Shown here: piece by piece, positions 28,978 to 38,983 of the stretch
Position numbering within the stretch: the stretch's first letter is position 1
How the letters are laid out: every line of letters begins with the position of its first letter
Assembly: GCF_006965485.1 (NCBI RefSeq)
Contig: NZ_CP041360.1
Coordinates: 3,693,501-3,757,500, forward strand
Length of the DNA: 64,000 nucleotides
Reading direction: 5' to 3'
Source of the DNA: Spirosoma sp. KCTC 42546
Lineage (GTDB): Bacteria > Bacteroidota > Bacteroidia > Cytophagales > Spirosomataceae
Program-made: the position numbers and the translations under genes
Notes under the pieces: generated by a model
The model's input: the letters and a program-made list of their open reading frames with translations, nothing else
Told to the model about the DNA's origin: nothing
The model's database searches: none

Positions 28978-31900
28978 ATGCAATTATTTTATAATTCCTT
29001 ACCCTTATTGACCAAAGTTATGAAGGTCACAGGCACCCACGTCTTGCTGATTTTGATCTTTACCAACTTCAGCGTCGCTCGCCCCAGCTTTGCTCAGGAA
29101 TTGTTGAACCGTCCTGTGTCAATGAACATAAAAAACAAGGAATTAGGCCTTGTGCTGGATCACATCTCGAAAGAAGCCAGGATCCGCTTTACCTATGTTC
29201 CTAAACTTATCGCCATGGATCAGCGAGTCTCGTTGGTAGCCAACAAAGAAAAGCTGTCTACCGTTTTAGATCGGATTCTCAAACCGCTCAATATCAATTA
29301 TGAGATCGATGGTGAATTTATTGTGCTCAAACGAGAACCCGGTCATAGCAATCGAACGGGTGAGAATGATGCCGCTGGTTTATCGAAAGCAGTAACCCTG
29401 GCCGATGTGGCTATAACGGGTACCGTCGCCGATGAAAAGGGTGAGCTACTTCCAGGAGTAAGTGTTGTCCTAAAAGGTACGCAGCGAGGCACAACCACGA
29501 ATGCTGACGGGGCCTTTTCGTTTAATGTGCCCGATAATAAAGGTGTCCTGGTTTTTAGCTTTGTCGGTTATATCGCGCAGGAGATTGAAATTGGCAATAA
29601 AACCACATTCACAGTCCGCCTGGTTGCCGAAAGTAAATCCTTAAGCGAAGTCGTGGTCGTCGGCTACGGTGTACAGAAAAAGGAGACTTTAACCGGCGCT
29701 GTATCCGCCGTTAGTGAAAAAGAGCTACGTGCCGTACCAACCGGCGATGCAGCGGCCCGGCTACAGGGACGCGTGGCGGGCGTGACGGTGGTTACCAATA
29801 ACGAACCAGGGGGTAATTCCATCGTTCGGGTGCGGGGTATCGGATCGATCAACAACAATGACCCCCTATATATCGTCGATGGGGTGCCGACCAATACTGG
29901 GCTATCAGGCATCAATCCCAATGATGTGGAGTCGATGACCGTCCTTAAGGATGCTTCAGCCGCAGCGATTTACGGATCGAGAGGGGCAAATGGCGTTATT
30001 GTGGTAACCACCAAACGTGGTAAGAAGGGTACCTTAAAGTTGAGCTTCGACGCCCGCTACGGAGCCCAGCAGGCAGCCAATCACCTTGATATGATGAACA
30101 CTCAGGAATTAGGTGAGCTTCTCTGGCAGCGGAAACGCAACAACGGATTAACCGTGGGCGGGCCCGGTTGGGCGGATGCCCAATTTGGCAATGGTGCAAC
30201 GCCCGTTATTCCCGATTACATTATACCAGCGGGGGCTTCGGCCAGCCAGGTGAATGAAAGCACCTATACGTATCCAACACCTTACAATGGGATAACCAAA
30301 GCCAATAAAGAAGGCACCAACTGGTTCAAGGAAGTTACCGCCGTAGCACCTATTCAGGAGTATAATTTATCCGTTTCAGGTGGGGGTGAAAAAAGTAATT
30401 TTGCCGTTTCTGCGGGTTATTTGAATCAAAAAGGAATAATTGATTATACCGGCTTTAATCGATATTCACTCCGGGCTAATTCAGATTTCACCGTAACCAA
30501 GTGGCTTAAAATCGGCCAGACCATTGGCGCGACGGTCTCTGACCGATTAGGCTATATTAATACCGGTACCAGTAATGCTGGTTCAGCCGTTGCGTATGCC
30601 ATTCGCCAGAATCCCTTGATACCCGTTTATGATATCCGGGGGAATTTTGCCGGAACAAAAGCCTCCGGAACGGGCAATGGTGTGAATCCGGTAGCGCTGC
30701 TGTCACGAGCCAAAGACAATCTGAACCGGCAAATGCGGCTTATGGGTAGTGTGTACGCGCAGATTGATTTTACCCCCAATCTTTGGTTCAAAAGCTTAAT
30801 CGGTATCGATTACAACACGACCCGGGCAAAGATTCGAACGCTGGCCGATCCCGAATGGACCCAGACAACCAATAATAACGTATTGACCGAATCGCAGCAG
30901 GATATCTTCCAGTATAACTGGACCAACACGCTAAACTTCAACAAAACATTTCGGAATGCACATACCGTCAATGTATTAGCTGGGGTTGAAGCCATCCGAA
31001 ACAATAATCAGATCTTTACCGCCACCCGGTCGACCTATCCCTTTACCGATCTGGATTACATGGTACTGGACGCGGGTCAAAAGGATGTTTCCAATACAGG
31101 GACCTTTGATGAGTGGGCGCTTTTCTCCTATTTCGTCCGGGTTAATTACGACTACAAAGGAAAATACCTGTTTGAAGCGACAACCCGTCGGGATGCCTCC
31201 TCCCGGTTTGCAGCAGCGAATCGATGGGGAACTTTCCCGGCCTTTTCGGCAGGTTGGCGTATTGTCGAAGAGCCTTTTTTAAAGAATGTAAGCTGGCTGA
31301 GTGACCTGAAAGTCCGGGCGGGCTGGGGCCAGAATGGGAACGACAATGTCGGAAATTATAATGCGTATACGACCTACCGTGCGGCCGGTGCCGAATCCTA
31401 CTACAATATTTCTGGAACCAGCAGCACCAAGTCCGATGCGGGTCTGCACATCTATTCGCTAGGTAATCCGGCGGGACAATGGGAGTCATCAACGACGACA
31501 AACCTCGGTTTAGATGTGGTTCTGCTGAACAACAAGTTTGAAGCCAACATTGACATTTACAACCGTCGGACCACGAACATGCTCTACCCAGATTCCCGGC
31601 CCGATACCTGGGGGGCGGTGGTGTTACCTTCCATCAATGTCGGTGAAATGCGCAACAACGGGATCGATGTGATTTTAAGCTATCGAAATCGAATCGGAAA
31701 AGACCTGAATTTTAACATCGGGGCTAACCTGTCCCATTATAAAAACACGGTTGTTCGGTTGAATGGCAATCCCAGTGAAATTCGGTACGGCAACACCTTA
31801 CAGAATGACGTATATACAGCTACGACAGCGGGGCAACCCATCTCTTCCTTTTATGGCTATATCATGGATGGCATCTTTAATACGCAGGAAGAAGTTAGTC

Positions 31901-32538
31901 AGGCGCCCAAGTACAATCCGGATATCAATGGGCGGGATACCTACAGTCGACCCGGTGTATTCAAGTTCCGGGATATCAACGGGGATGGGAAAATTACCAC
32001 GGCCGACCGGACCTTTATTGGTTCACCCCATCCGACACTTACCTACGGTTTGAATCTGGCACTTAATTACAAGAACTGGGACATGACGATGTTTTTTCAG
32101 GGAGTCACTGGCAATAAGGTGGTTAATTATTTCAATCGGGAACTGTTATTTACCCGTAATGAAGGCAACTACCTGAAGCGTCGTTTGTATGAGTCCTGGA
32201 CGCCGGAGCGCTACGCCAACGGAGAGAAAATTACGTTACCCATTACGCTGACCGATGATGCAAACATGCAAAAACCCTCGACGTTCTTCGTCGAAAGTGG
32301 TGCTTATCTACGCATGAAGGATTTTCAGATTGGCTATACGATCCCCGCTGAACTGACTAAAAAGCTGCACGTTGATCGGCTCAGAGCTTACTTCCAATCG
32401 ACCAATTTGTTTACGATCACCAAGTATTCAGGATTAAACCCCGAGATCACCGAGCCTAACGACGGCAATAAAGGGGTTGACACCACGGTGTATCCCACTC
32501 CTCAGATCTTTATGCTGGGCCTGAATCTGAATTTCTAA
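28978..32538 (+). CDS. SusC/RagA-family TonB-dependent outer-membrane transporter with STN domain
   Basis: Read from ATG 28978 (1186 aa); the 16-codon upstream extension is unlikely. The order is: signal peptide ending at SFAQ (~39), STN domain (~45-115, matching the FecR signalling system), carboxypeptidase-regulatory-like domain (~145-215, with GTVADEKGELLPGVSVVLKG), TonB box region (LSEVVVVGYGVQKKETLTG), plug with ADAAARLQGRV-type and VRGIGSINNNDPLYIVDGVP motifs (first reads GDAAARLQGRVAGV), then the beta-barrel to a terminal Phe (LGLNLNF). It imports an oligosaccharide or similar ligand with SusD as lid. The STN domain implies it also signals to FecR. Confidence 0.97.
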   Translation: MQLFYNSLPLLTKVMKVTGTHVLLILIFTNFSVARPSFAQELLNRPVSMNIKNKELGLVLDHISKEARIRFTYVPKLIAMDQRVSLVANKEKLSTVLDRILKPLNINYEIDGEFIVLKREPGHSNRTGENDAAGLSKAVTLADVAITGTVADEKGELLPGVSVVLKGTQRGTTTNADGAFSFNVPDNKGVLVFSFVGYIAQEIEIGNKTTFTVRLVAESKSLSEVVVVGYGVQKKETLTGAVSAVSEKELRAVPTGDAAARLQGRVAGVTVVTNNEPGGNSIVRVRGIGSINNNDPLYIVDGVPTNTGLSGINPNDVESMTVLKDASAAAIYGSRGANGVIVVTTKRGKKGTLKLSFDARYGAQQAANHLDMMNTQELGELLWQRKRNNGLTVGGPGWADAQFGNGATPVIPDYIIPAGASASQVNESTYTYPTPYNGITKANKEGTNWFKEVTAVAPIQEYNLSVSGGGEKSNFAVSAGYLNQKGIIDYTGFNRYSLRANSDFTVTKWLKIGQTIGATVSDRLGYINTGTSNAGSAVAYAIRQNPLIPVYDIRGNFAGTKASGTGNGVNPVALLSRAKDNLNRQMRLMGSVYAQIDFTPNLWFKSLIGIDYNTTRAKIRTLADPEWTQTTNNNVLTESQQDIFQYNWTNTLNFNKTFRNAHTVNVLAGVEAIRNNNQIFTATRSTYPFTDLDYMVLDAGQKDVSNTGTFDEWALFSYFVRVNYDYKGKYLFEATTRRDASSRFAAANRWGTFPAFSAGWRIVEEPFLKNVSWLSDLKVRAGWGQNGNDNVGNYNAYTTYRAAGAESYYNISGTSSTKSDAGLHIYSLGNPAGQWESSTTTNLGLDVVLLNNKFEANIDIYNRRTTNMLYPDSRPDTWGAVVLPSINVGEMRNNGIDVILSYRNRIGKDLNFNIGANLSHYKNTVVRLNGNPSEIRYGNTLQNDVYTATTAGQPISSFYGYIMDGIFNTQEEVSQAPKYNPDINGRDTYSRPGVFKFRDINGDGKITTADRTFIGSPHPTLTYGLNLALNYKNWDMTMFFQGVTGNKVVNYFNRELLFTRNEGNYLKRRLYESWTPERYANGEKITLPITLTDDANMQKPSTFFVESGAYLRMKDFQIGYTIPAELTKKLHVDRLRAYFQSTNLFTITKYSGLNPEITEPNDGNKGVDTTVYPTPQIFMLGLNLNF

Positions 32539-32557
32539 TTCCTAAAACCGAACAGCC

Positions 32558-34240
32558 ATGAAAAATAAGTTATTTATAGTCCTGACAGTACTGCTTGGGG
32601 CCTGCACGGGGGATTTTTTAGAGATTAAACCCAAAGGCCAGACATTTTATGACGCACTCACAACCAAACAGGGAGTGAATCTGCTACTGACAGGGGCCTA
32701 TGCCGATATCGACGGTGTTAACGGAACCGTCGGGGATGGTTGGGCCAGCGCAGTGACCAATTGGGTATTTGGTGGCGTTTCGTCCGACGATGCGTATAAA
32801 GGTTCGAATGCTGGGGATCAAAATGCAATTAATGCCGTCGAAGGTTTTTTTGCCGACGCCCAGAATCTGTACGTATCCCAGCACTGGACGCCCTTATACG
32901 ATGGTGTTGTGCGCTGCAATGACGTACTAAAGGCACTTAAGGCAGCTACCGATATGTCCGATACTGAGAAAAAGCAGGCCGAAGGCCAGGCCAGGTTCCT
33001 GCGGGCTCATTATTATTTTGAGCTCACTAAAGTGCATGGGAAAGTCCCCTATATCGATGAAAATACCACAAACCCGACTGTCGTACCGAACGATCATATC
33101 CTATGGCCGGAAATGGAAGCCGACTTCAAGATGGCGGCTGATGCATTACCAGCTCGTTGGTCTGATAAAGGGCGGGCCACCAAATGGGCGGCTAAGACTT
33201 ATCTGGCCAGGATTTATATGTTTCAGGAAAAATTTCAATTAGCCAAAGATCTGCTCCAGGACGTGTACAGCAATGGCGGTTATAGTCTAATGCCGAGCTA
33301 TGAGCAGAATTACCTGATCAAAACCATCAATAATGCAGAGTCCATTTTTGAAATTCAATACGCTGTCAATGATGGATTTCCTAACTCACCAAACGCTGGG
33401 CTTGGCGAGTCGATCTGTGGGCCGCATTTCATTGGGTCCAGCGGTTTTTACCTGCCCACCCACAGTTTGGTCAGCGCGTATCGGGTCGATGCCAATGGGC
33501 TTCCTTTACTGGACGATACGTATTCGGCGGATGACATCCTGCCCTTTGCCACTAACGGATCATCCGTACTGTACAAAGGACCGGTTGATCCTCGGCTAGA
33601 TCATACGGTGGGTCGACCCGGCGTACCCTTTCTGGATTGGGGCATTCACCAAGGACTCTCCTGGGTCCGCGATCCAAGTAATGCCGGCCCATATAATAAC
33701 AAGAAGAACATGTTCCTAAAGTCGGAACAGGGCGCTTTATCCAATACGACCGGGGTGCGGGTATTTCCCAATGCCAATAACTACCGGGTATTCAAACTGA
33801 GTAACGTCATTATTTGGCTCGCCGAATGCGAAGCAGAGGTCGGTTCGTTGCAGAACGCTACGACGCTGGTCAACCTGATCCGAAACCGGGCTAAAAACTC
33901 CAATGTAGTTCGGTTTGCGGACGGTACGCCAGCGGCCAATTATAAAGTCGAGCCCTATCCCACGACGTTTCCTACCAAAGAGTATGCTCTCCAGGCGATT
34001 CGGTATGAAAGTCGGCTTGAATTTGCGATGGAAGGCATTCGCTTCTTTGAACTCGTGCGTTGGGGTATCGTTGGTCCGGTCATGAACAATTACCTCGCTG
34101 TAGAGGGTACGGTCTTACCCTACAATAAGGGGAAAGTCTTCAATGTGGGTCAGCACGAAATCTGGCCCATTCCTCAGCGTCAAATCGACATTTCGGTGAA
34201 AGAGGGCAAGTCGGTTTTGACCCAAAATCCAGGCTATTAA
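32558..34240 (+). CDS. SusD/RagB-family ligand-binding lipoprotein
   Basis: A 560-residue protein with a lipoprotein signal (VLLGAC, lipidated Cys16). The mature start TGDFLEIKPKGQ is typical of SusD. TPR-like helical features include ARFLRAHYYFELTKVHGKVP and TKWAAKTYLARIYM, and the C-terminal RYESRLEFAMEGIRFFELVRWG and IWPIPQRQID motifs are hallmarks of the family. It caps the SusC barrel and binds the substrate at the cell surface. It follows susC by 19 bases in one operon. Confidence 0.97.
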   Translation: MKNKLFIVLTVLLGACTGDFLEIKPKGQTFYDALTTKQGVNLLLTGAYADIDGVNGTVGDGWASAVTNWVFGGVSSDDAYKGSNAGDQNAINAVEGFFADAQNLYVSQHWTPLYDGVVRCNDVLKALKAATDMSDTEKKQAEGQARFLRAHYYFELTKVHGKVPYIDENTTNPTVVPNDHILWPEMEADFKMAADALPARWSDKGRATKWAAKTYLARIYMFQEKFQLAKDLLQDVYSNGGYSLMPSYEQNYLIKTINNAESIFEIQYAVNDGFPNSPNAGLGESICGPHFIGSSGFYLPTHSLVSAYRVDANGLPLLDDTYSADDILPFATNGSSVLYKGPVDPRLDHTVGRPGVPFLDWGIHQGLSWVRDPSNAGPYNNKKNMFLKSEQGALSNTTGVRVFPNANNYRVFKLSNVIIWLAECEAEVGSLQNATTLVNLIRNRAKNSNVVRFADGTPAANYKVEPYPTTFPTKEYALQAIRYESRLEFAMEGIRFFELVRWGIVGPVMNNYLAVEGTVLPYNKGKVFNVGQHEIWPIPQRQIDISVKEGKSVLTQNPGY

Positions 34241-34260
34241 ATCTGTATACATACACTGCT

Positions 34261-34287
34261 CAAGGGCTACTAAAAATGTAGCCCTTG
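34261..34287 (+). terminator. Hairpin between susD and the PQQ dehydrogenase gene
   Basis: A perfect 10-bp stem, caagggctac (34261-34270) with gtagcccttg (34278-34287), a 7-nt loop, then catttctcat. It is probably a partial terminator that sets higher susCD than downstream expression. Confidence 0.6.
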
Positions 34288-34315
34288 CATTTCTCATATC
34301 AAAAAATAGTCAATT

Positions 34316-36643
34316 ATGAAACGTACTAAAACTGTAAGAAACCGAAGTACGGTTTTGGGAGCAGTGACCCTTTCAGTTGCCACCAGTATTCTTGCTGGAA
34401 TAGTGGCCTTCCGAAGTTCCGATGATGGGGGTACATTAACAAAGGAGGGAGTAAAACCCTATACCGACTGGACAATTTATGGAGGGGGAAGTGAAAACAT
34501 CAAATACTCGGCCCTGGATCAGATCAATACCAGCAACGTGAAAAATCTACAGGTAGCCTGGGAATATGCATCTGGTGAGGCCTCCCCAACCAATACCACC
34601 GACATGAAGACCAATCCCATTATTGTCAATGGGATCATGTATGGCCTTAACCCGCAGTTGAAACTGTTCGCCTTAGATGCCGCTACAGGAAAAGTAAAGT
34701 GGGTGTACGATCCCGGCAGCATTCCCGAAAAGGGAAAGAATGCGGGGCGGGGACCCTTTGGCCCGTCTACCAAAATTTGCCGGGGTGTTACGTATTATAA
34801 CGGCGGGAAGAATGATCAGCGGATTCTCTACACACCAGGTGGCGGGCATATGTTGTACTGCATTAATGCGCTGACGGGCAAGGTCATCCCAACCTTTGGC
34901 ACCAATGGGCACATTGATCTACACGATGAGCTGGATATGGAAAACGCCCACGATCTGCATATTTCCAACACCAGTCCCGGTATTATTTATAAGAACCTGA
35001 TCATAATGGGCTCGCGGTTAGCCGAAGCCGCAGAGGCAGCACCCGGTCATATCCGGGCTTTTGATGTGCATACCGGAAAACGCAAATGGATATTTCATAC
35101 AATCCCACATCCAGGTGAACCGGGCTATGAAACCTGGCAGAGTCCAGGGGCTTATAAATACGTTGGCGGGGCCAATGCCTGGGGTGGCTTTAGCCTGGAT
35201 GAAAAACGAGGGCTGGTTTTTGCCGGAACGGGTTCGGCTACGCCCGATTTTTACGGAGGTAATCGAAAAGGAGATAATCTATACGCCAATTCGATATTGG
35301 CCCTTGATGCGGCTACTGGCAAACTGAAATGGCATTTCCAGACCGTTCACCACGATCTGTGGGATTGGGACCATGCCGCACACCCCATACTGGTCACGGT
35401 CAAAAAGGATGGCAAACCCGTGGATGCCGTTGTCCAGATCACCAAGCAAGGCTTCATCTTTATGTTCAATCGGGAGACGGGTGAGCCAATCCATCCCATC
35501 AACGAGATTCCGGTACCCAAATCCGAACTGGCAGGCGAATGGACCTCCCCAACGCAACCAGTACCCTCTTTCTTCAAACCATTTGTCCGGCAGCAACTTA
35601 CGGAAGCGGATCTATTAAAAGAAGGCATTCCTGATTCCTCGTATCAGGACATTCTAAAAAAATTTCGCTCCTATAAAACCGATAACATGTGGAATCCGCC
35701 GTCGCTTCAGGGTACCATTGAAAGTCCAGGCTGGAACGGCGGAGCCGAGTGGGGTGGTCCCACCTTTGATCCAACGTCAGGCATCATGTACATCAACGCT
35801 AATGAATCGCCCTGGGTCATGAAAATGCAGGAAGTCAAAAAAGGGGAGATGATCGCAAAGCAAACCAACTTCGAAGCTGGCCAGATGCTGTATCAACAGA
35901 ATTGCAGTGGTTGCCACGGGAGGGACAGAAGGGCGGGAGAAACGAACAAGGCACTAACTGCGAATCCATCGCTGGTAGGCATTGCCGAAAACAGCAATTT
36001 GAAGCCGGGTCAGAAATACGATGAGGCATCCTTTAAAAGCCTCATCAGCTCTGGTCGAAATAATATGCCCCCATTTGGTCACCTGAGCGCTGAGCAGAAA
36101 ACGGCACTGGCTGCCTTCATTTTGAATCTGGACAAGATCAAGGATCAACCCTTTAAAGATCTGAATACCAAGGAAGAGCCGGAGCATTTCAGAACGCCCT
36201 ACAGCTTTGCCGGTGGGCCTTACGGTATCGGGAAATTTCTGACGAAGGAAGGATTTCCAGCGGTTAAGACGCCTTGGGGCCATTTGTCGGCTGTCGATCT
36301 GAATACCGGTAAAGAACTTTGGAAACAGCCCCTGGGGGATTATCCCGAGATGAAGGCCAAAGGCATTCGTTCCGGAAGTGAAAACTTCGGTGGATCGGTC
36401 GTAACGGCGGGTGGATTGGTCTTCATTGCCGCTACCCGAGATGAAATGTTTCGGGCATTCGATAAGAAGACCGGTGAGCTGCTTTGGGAGGTAAAAATCC
36501 CCGCTGCTGGCATTGCGACGCCTGCGATCTACCAGGTGAATGGAAAACAGTTTGTAGTCATCGCGTGTGGTGGTGGGGGTAAACAACGAACCAAATCAGG
36601 CGATAAATACGTGGCGTTTGCTTTACCTGCCTCGAAAAAATAG
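34316..36643 (+). CDS. PQQ-dependent quinoprotein dehydrogenase with cytochrome c domain
   Basis: A 775-residue protein with an N-terminal anchor or signal helix (~12-32), then a PQQ-type beta-propeller: WTIYGGGSENIKYSALDQIN, repeated strands such as LFALDAATGKVKWVYDPG and ILALDAATGKLKWHFQ, and WDWDHAAHPIL. A cytochrome c domain is inserted at about residues 515-605, with haem motif C530-S-G-C533-H534 and axial Met584 in NNMPPFGHL. The propeller then resumes with VDLNTGKELWKQPLG to the end. It would oxidise a sugar or alcohol in the periplasm and pass electrons to the respiratory chain. No PQQ biosynthesis genes are in the window. The substrate is unknown; the locus suggests a sugar. Confidence 0.92.
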   Translation: MKRTKTVRNRSTVLGAVTLSVATSILAGIVAFRSSDDGGTLTKEGVKPYTDWTIYGGGSENIKYSALDQINTSNVKNLQVAWEYASGEASPTNTTDMKTNPIIVNGIMYGLNPQLKLFALDAATGKVKWVYDPGSIPEKGKNAGRGPFGPSTKICRGVTYYNGGKNDQRILYTPGGGHMLYCINALTGKVIPTFGTNGHIDLHDELDMENAHDLHISNTSPGIIYKNLIIMGSRLAEAAEAAPGHIRAFDVHTGKRKWIFHTIPHPGEPGYETWQSPGAYKYVGGANAWGGFSLDEKRGLVFAGTGSATPDFYGGNRKGDNLYANSILALDAATGKLKWHFQTVHHDLWDWDHAAHPILVTVKKDGKPVDAVVQITKQGFIFMFNRETGEPIHPINEIPVPKSELAGEWTSPTQPVPSFFKPFVRQQLTEADLLKEGIPDSSYQDILKKFRSYKTDNMWNPPSLQGTIESPGWNGGAEWGGPTFDPTSGIMYINANESPWVMKMQEVKKGEMIAKQTNFEAGQMLYQQNCSGCHGRDRRAGETNKALTANPSLVGIAENSNLKPGQKYDEASFKSLISSGRNNMPPFGHLSAEQKTALAAFILNLDKIKDQPFKDLNTKEEPEHFRTPYSFAGGPYGIGKFLTKEGFPAVKTPWGHLSAVDLNTGKELWKQPLGDYPEMKAKGIRSGSENFGGSVVTAGGLVFIAATRDEMFRAFDKKTGELLWEVKIPAAGIATPAIYQVNGKQFVVIACGGGGKQRTKSGDKYVAFALPASKK

Positions 36644-36676
36644 GCACTCTCTACACCTAAAAATCAGCATCTGAGT

Positions 36677-37978
36677 ATGAAAAAAATACTAAATCTAGTA
36701 CTAATGCTGGTAAACCTGACCATGATAGGTTTACCAGCATTAGCGCAGAAGCCCGAAGGGGACTGGCAAATCCTGTTTAACGGGAAAGATTTCACCGGAT
36801 GGAAGCACTTGAACGGCAATCACAAAGTGGAAGTAAAAGAAGGTATGATTGTCGGTACGGTGGTTCCGGGTGAACCTAACGGATTTCTGTGTACGGAACA
36901 GGAGTTCGGTGATTTTATTCTGGAACTGGATGTATCGATCGACACGACGATGAACAACTCCGGTATTCAGTTTCGGAGTTTGAGCAACCTTGATTACCTG
37001 AATTATCGGTTGCATGGGTATCAAATGGAAGTCGACCCCAAGCCGCAGCGGTGGAGTGGGAGCATCTACGACGAAGCTCGTCGTGGCTGGCTGTATACGA
37101 CCGAGTTGAATGTATCGTCCAAAACTGCCTTTAAAAATAATGCCTGGAACCACTACCGCATTGAATGCTTCGGTACCAGTAACCGCACCTGGGTAAACGG
37201 CGTGCCGGTGTCACATTTGATTGATGACGAGACACTTAAGGGGATGATCGGTTTGCAGCTGCACAGCAATAACCCAAACGATCCGATTCCCCCCGGCAAC
37301 CACCAGATCCGCTTTAAGAATATCAGGATCAAAACCAGTAACATCAAACCCTCGCCACCCGACGATATATTTATCGTGAACCTGATCCCCAATGATCTTT
37401 CAGCAGCGGAAAAACGAGCGGGATATCGTTCACTTTTTGATGGAAAAACGGCGCAGGGCCTCTCCGGAGCCGATAACTCAACATTTCCAAAATCGGATTG
37501 GGTGATAGAACAGGGTACACTGACGATTAAAGAGTCGAAACGGAAAGAGAAGAAAAGTGTGTTTCTGAAAAATCCCTATGCCGCTTTTGAATTGAAATTT
37601 GAATTCAGACTGGCAGAAGGAGCGGATAGTGGCGTAAAATACCTGTTGTCCAATCCAGAGGAAACTGCGGAGGGCCTCGAATTTCAAATTCAGGATGATA
37701 TGCTGCCCGGTAACGTGCCCAGGGGAACAGATCTCACCGCGTTGGGCTCAGTGAAGGGGTTGGCGGAGTCGAAGCAAACGATTTTCTCAAAACGCCGGAT
37801 CGGGCTGTGGAGCAATGCGATGATCCGCGTTTATCCTGACAACCGCGTCGAGCATTGGATCAACGGATTTAAAATGGCGGAGTACAAAGGCAAGTCGCAT
37901 GATAAGGGGTTTATTATGTTGGAAAACAACGGATTATCGGTTTCGTACCGGAGTATTAAGATCAAAGAATTACGCTGA
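36677..37978 (+). CDS. Secreted protein with two DUF1080 (3-keto-disaccharide hydrolase-like) domains
   Basis: A 433-residue protein with a signal peptide (cleavage at PALAQ, residue 23). Domain 1 (~27-210) shows DWQILFNGKDFTGWKHLNG, FILELDVSIDTTMNNSGIQF and GMIGLQLHSNN. Domain 2 (~245-433) shows GYRSLFDGKTAQGL, FELKFEFRLAEGADSGVKYL and FIMLENNGLSVSYRSIKIKE. DUF1080 includes enzymes reported to hydrolyse 3-keto-glycosides, which fits a locus with a dehydrogenase and Gfo/Idh proteins. The two domains share the concanavalin-like fold, and it is not clear that both are catalytic. The stop overlaps the next start (TGATG). Confidence 0.88.
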   Translation: MKKILNLVLMLVNLTMIGLPALAQKPEGDWQILFNGKDFTGWKHLNGNHKVEVKEGMIVGTVVPGEPNGFLCTEQEFGDFILELDVSIDTTMNNSGIQFRSLSNLDYLNYRLHGYQMEVDPKPQRWSGSIYDEARRGWLYTTELNVSSKTAFKNNAWNHYRIECFGTSNRTWVNGVPVSHLIDDETLKGMIGLQLHSNNPNDPIPPGNHQIRFKNIRIKTSNIKPSPPDDIFIVNLIPNDLSAAEKRAGYRSLFDGKTAQGLSGADNSTFPKSDWVIEQGTLTIKESKRKEKKSVFLKNPYAAFELKFEFRLAEGADSGVKYLLSNPEETAEGLEFQIQDDMLPGNVPRGTDLTALGSVKGLAESKQTIFSKRRIGLWSNAMIRVYPDNRVEHWINGFKMAEYKGKSHDKGFIMLENNGLSVSYRSIKIKELR

Positions 37979-38886
37979 TGCATATAGGTAGAGGGCTCGC
38001 CATTTTTGTTCTGATTATGTGCAGTATTGTTCCTGGTTTTGGGCAAAAGTCGAAAAAGAACAGCCTTGAAATCGTCATAGAATCAGATACTTCGTTTTCC
38101 ATTTACAAAGGCAAGGTAAAGCAACTGGTCTTGACGCAAGTAGCCAAACCGACCGAGCGCCCCTATATTCATCCCATAATGGCACCCGATGGTCAAAGTC
38201 CGGTAACCGAGTTTCGTCCCAATCATCACCTTCACCAGACGGGCCTATTCTGGGGTCTTAAGCGAGTGAACGGACGGGATTACTTTATGAAGTGGAAAGG
38301 CGATTACTGGAAGCGCGTTTCGACCAAAATAACAAAAAGACAAGGGAAACAGGTTGCCTGGCAAACCGTCTATAACGTACTGGATTCAACGGGCCAAACG
38401 GCGCTAGTGGAAACGCAAAACTGGACGTTTCAGGAAGTCGACGGAAAATTTGTGCTCGATTTCGAATGGAAAGGTCAGGCCCAGACGGATGTTACGATGG
38501 GGAAATTTTACGTGGGTGGGCTGTTTATACGGATGCCTTGGACAAAGGACCTTGCCGGGGAAGTCATTAATGCGTCGGGTCAGATCAATAAGCAGGCCGA
38601 AGCACAAAAAAGCGATTGGCTGGATGTCGGTATTCAGCGGAAAGGCCGCTCCGACATGGCGCATTTCACCCTGCTTGACAACCCGCAAAACAACGCGTTT
38701 CCAACGCCCTGGCGGGTCGATAATGAATTCGGCGTTGGGCCTTCTCGCCAGATCATGGAAGACTGGAGCATAGCCAAAGGAGCCACCGAAACAATTCGTT
38801 ACCGCATCCTGATTTATACGGGACTGATCAATCAAGCGCAAATCCGTGCTGTTGCCAAAGCCTATCAGCAGCGTTACGCACGTTAA
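37978..38886 (+). CDS. Secreted PmoA-family (DUF6807) protein
   Basis: A 302-residue protein with a signal peptide (to about residue 22, PGFGQ). The mature part has the family core RPYIHPIMAPDGQSPVTEF, HHLHQTGLFWGLKRVNG and, near the end, an ATETIRYRILIYTG strand. Despite the name, these proteins are not methane monooxygenases; they occur in glycan-use loci with DUF1080 and Gfo/Idh/MocA genes, and their role is unproven. The start codon overlaps the preceding stop by one base, so it is co-translated with the DUF1080 protein. Confidence 0.85.
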   Translation: MHIGRGLAIFVLIMCSIVPGFGQKSKKNSLEIVIESDTSFSIYKGKVKQLVLTQVAKPTERPYIHPIMAPDGQSPVTEFRPNHHLHQTGLFWGLKRVNGRDYFMKWKGDYWKRVSTKITKRQGKQVAWQTVYNVLDSTGQTALVETQNWTFQEVDGKFVLDFEWKGQAQTDVTMGKFYVGGLFIRMPWTKDLAGEVINASGQINKQAEAQKSDWLDVGIQRKGRSDMAHFTLLDNPQNNAFPTPWRVDNEFGVGPSRQIMEDWSIAKGATETIRYRILIYTGLINQAQIRAVAKAYQQRYAR

Positions 38887-38983
38887 TTTTTTTAGTTTCA
38901 TTAATGACCCGATGACCGGCACTATTACCCTTCAGAACGATTAAGCACAGCTGTTTTTAACACAACGAAATTTAAGGTTTTCT

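Noticed and set aside
35954..36586. 210-codon open frame on the minus strand, antisense to the PQQ dehydrogenase
   Set aside because: It overlaps the cytochrome c and propeller coding region in full and shows no recognisable domain.
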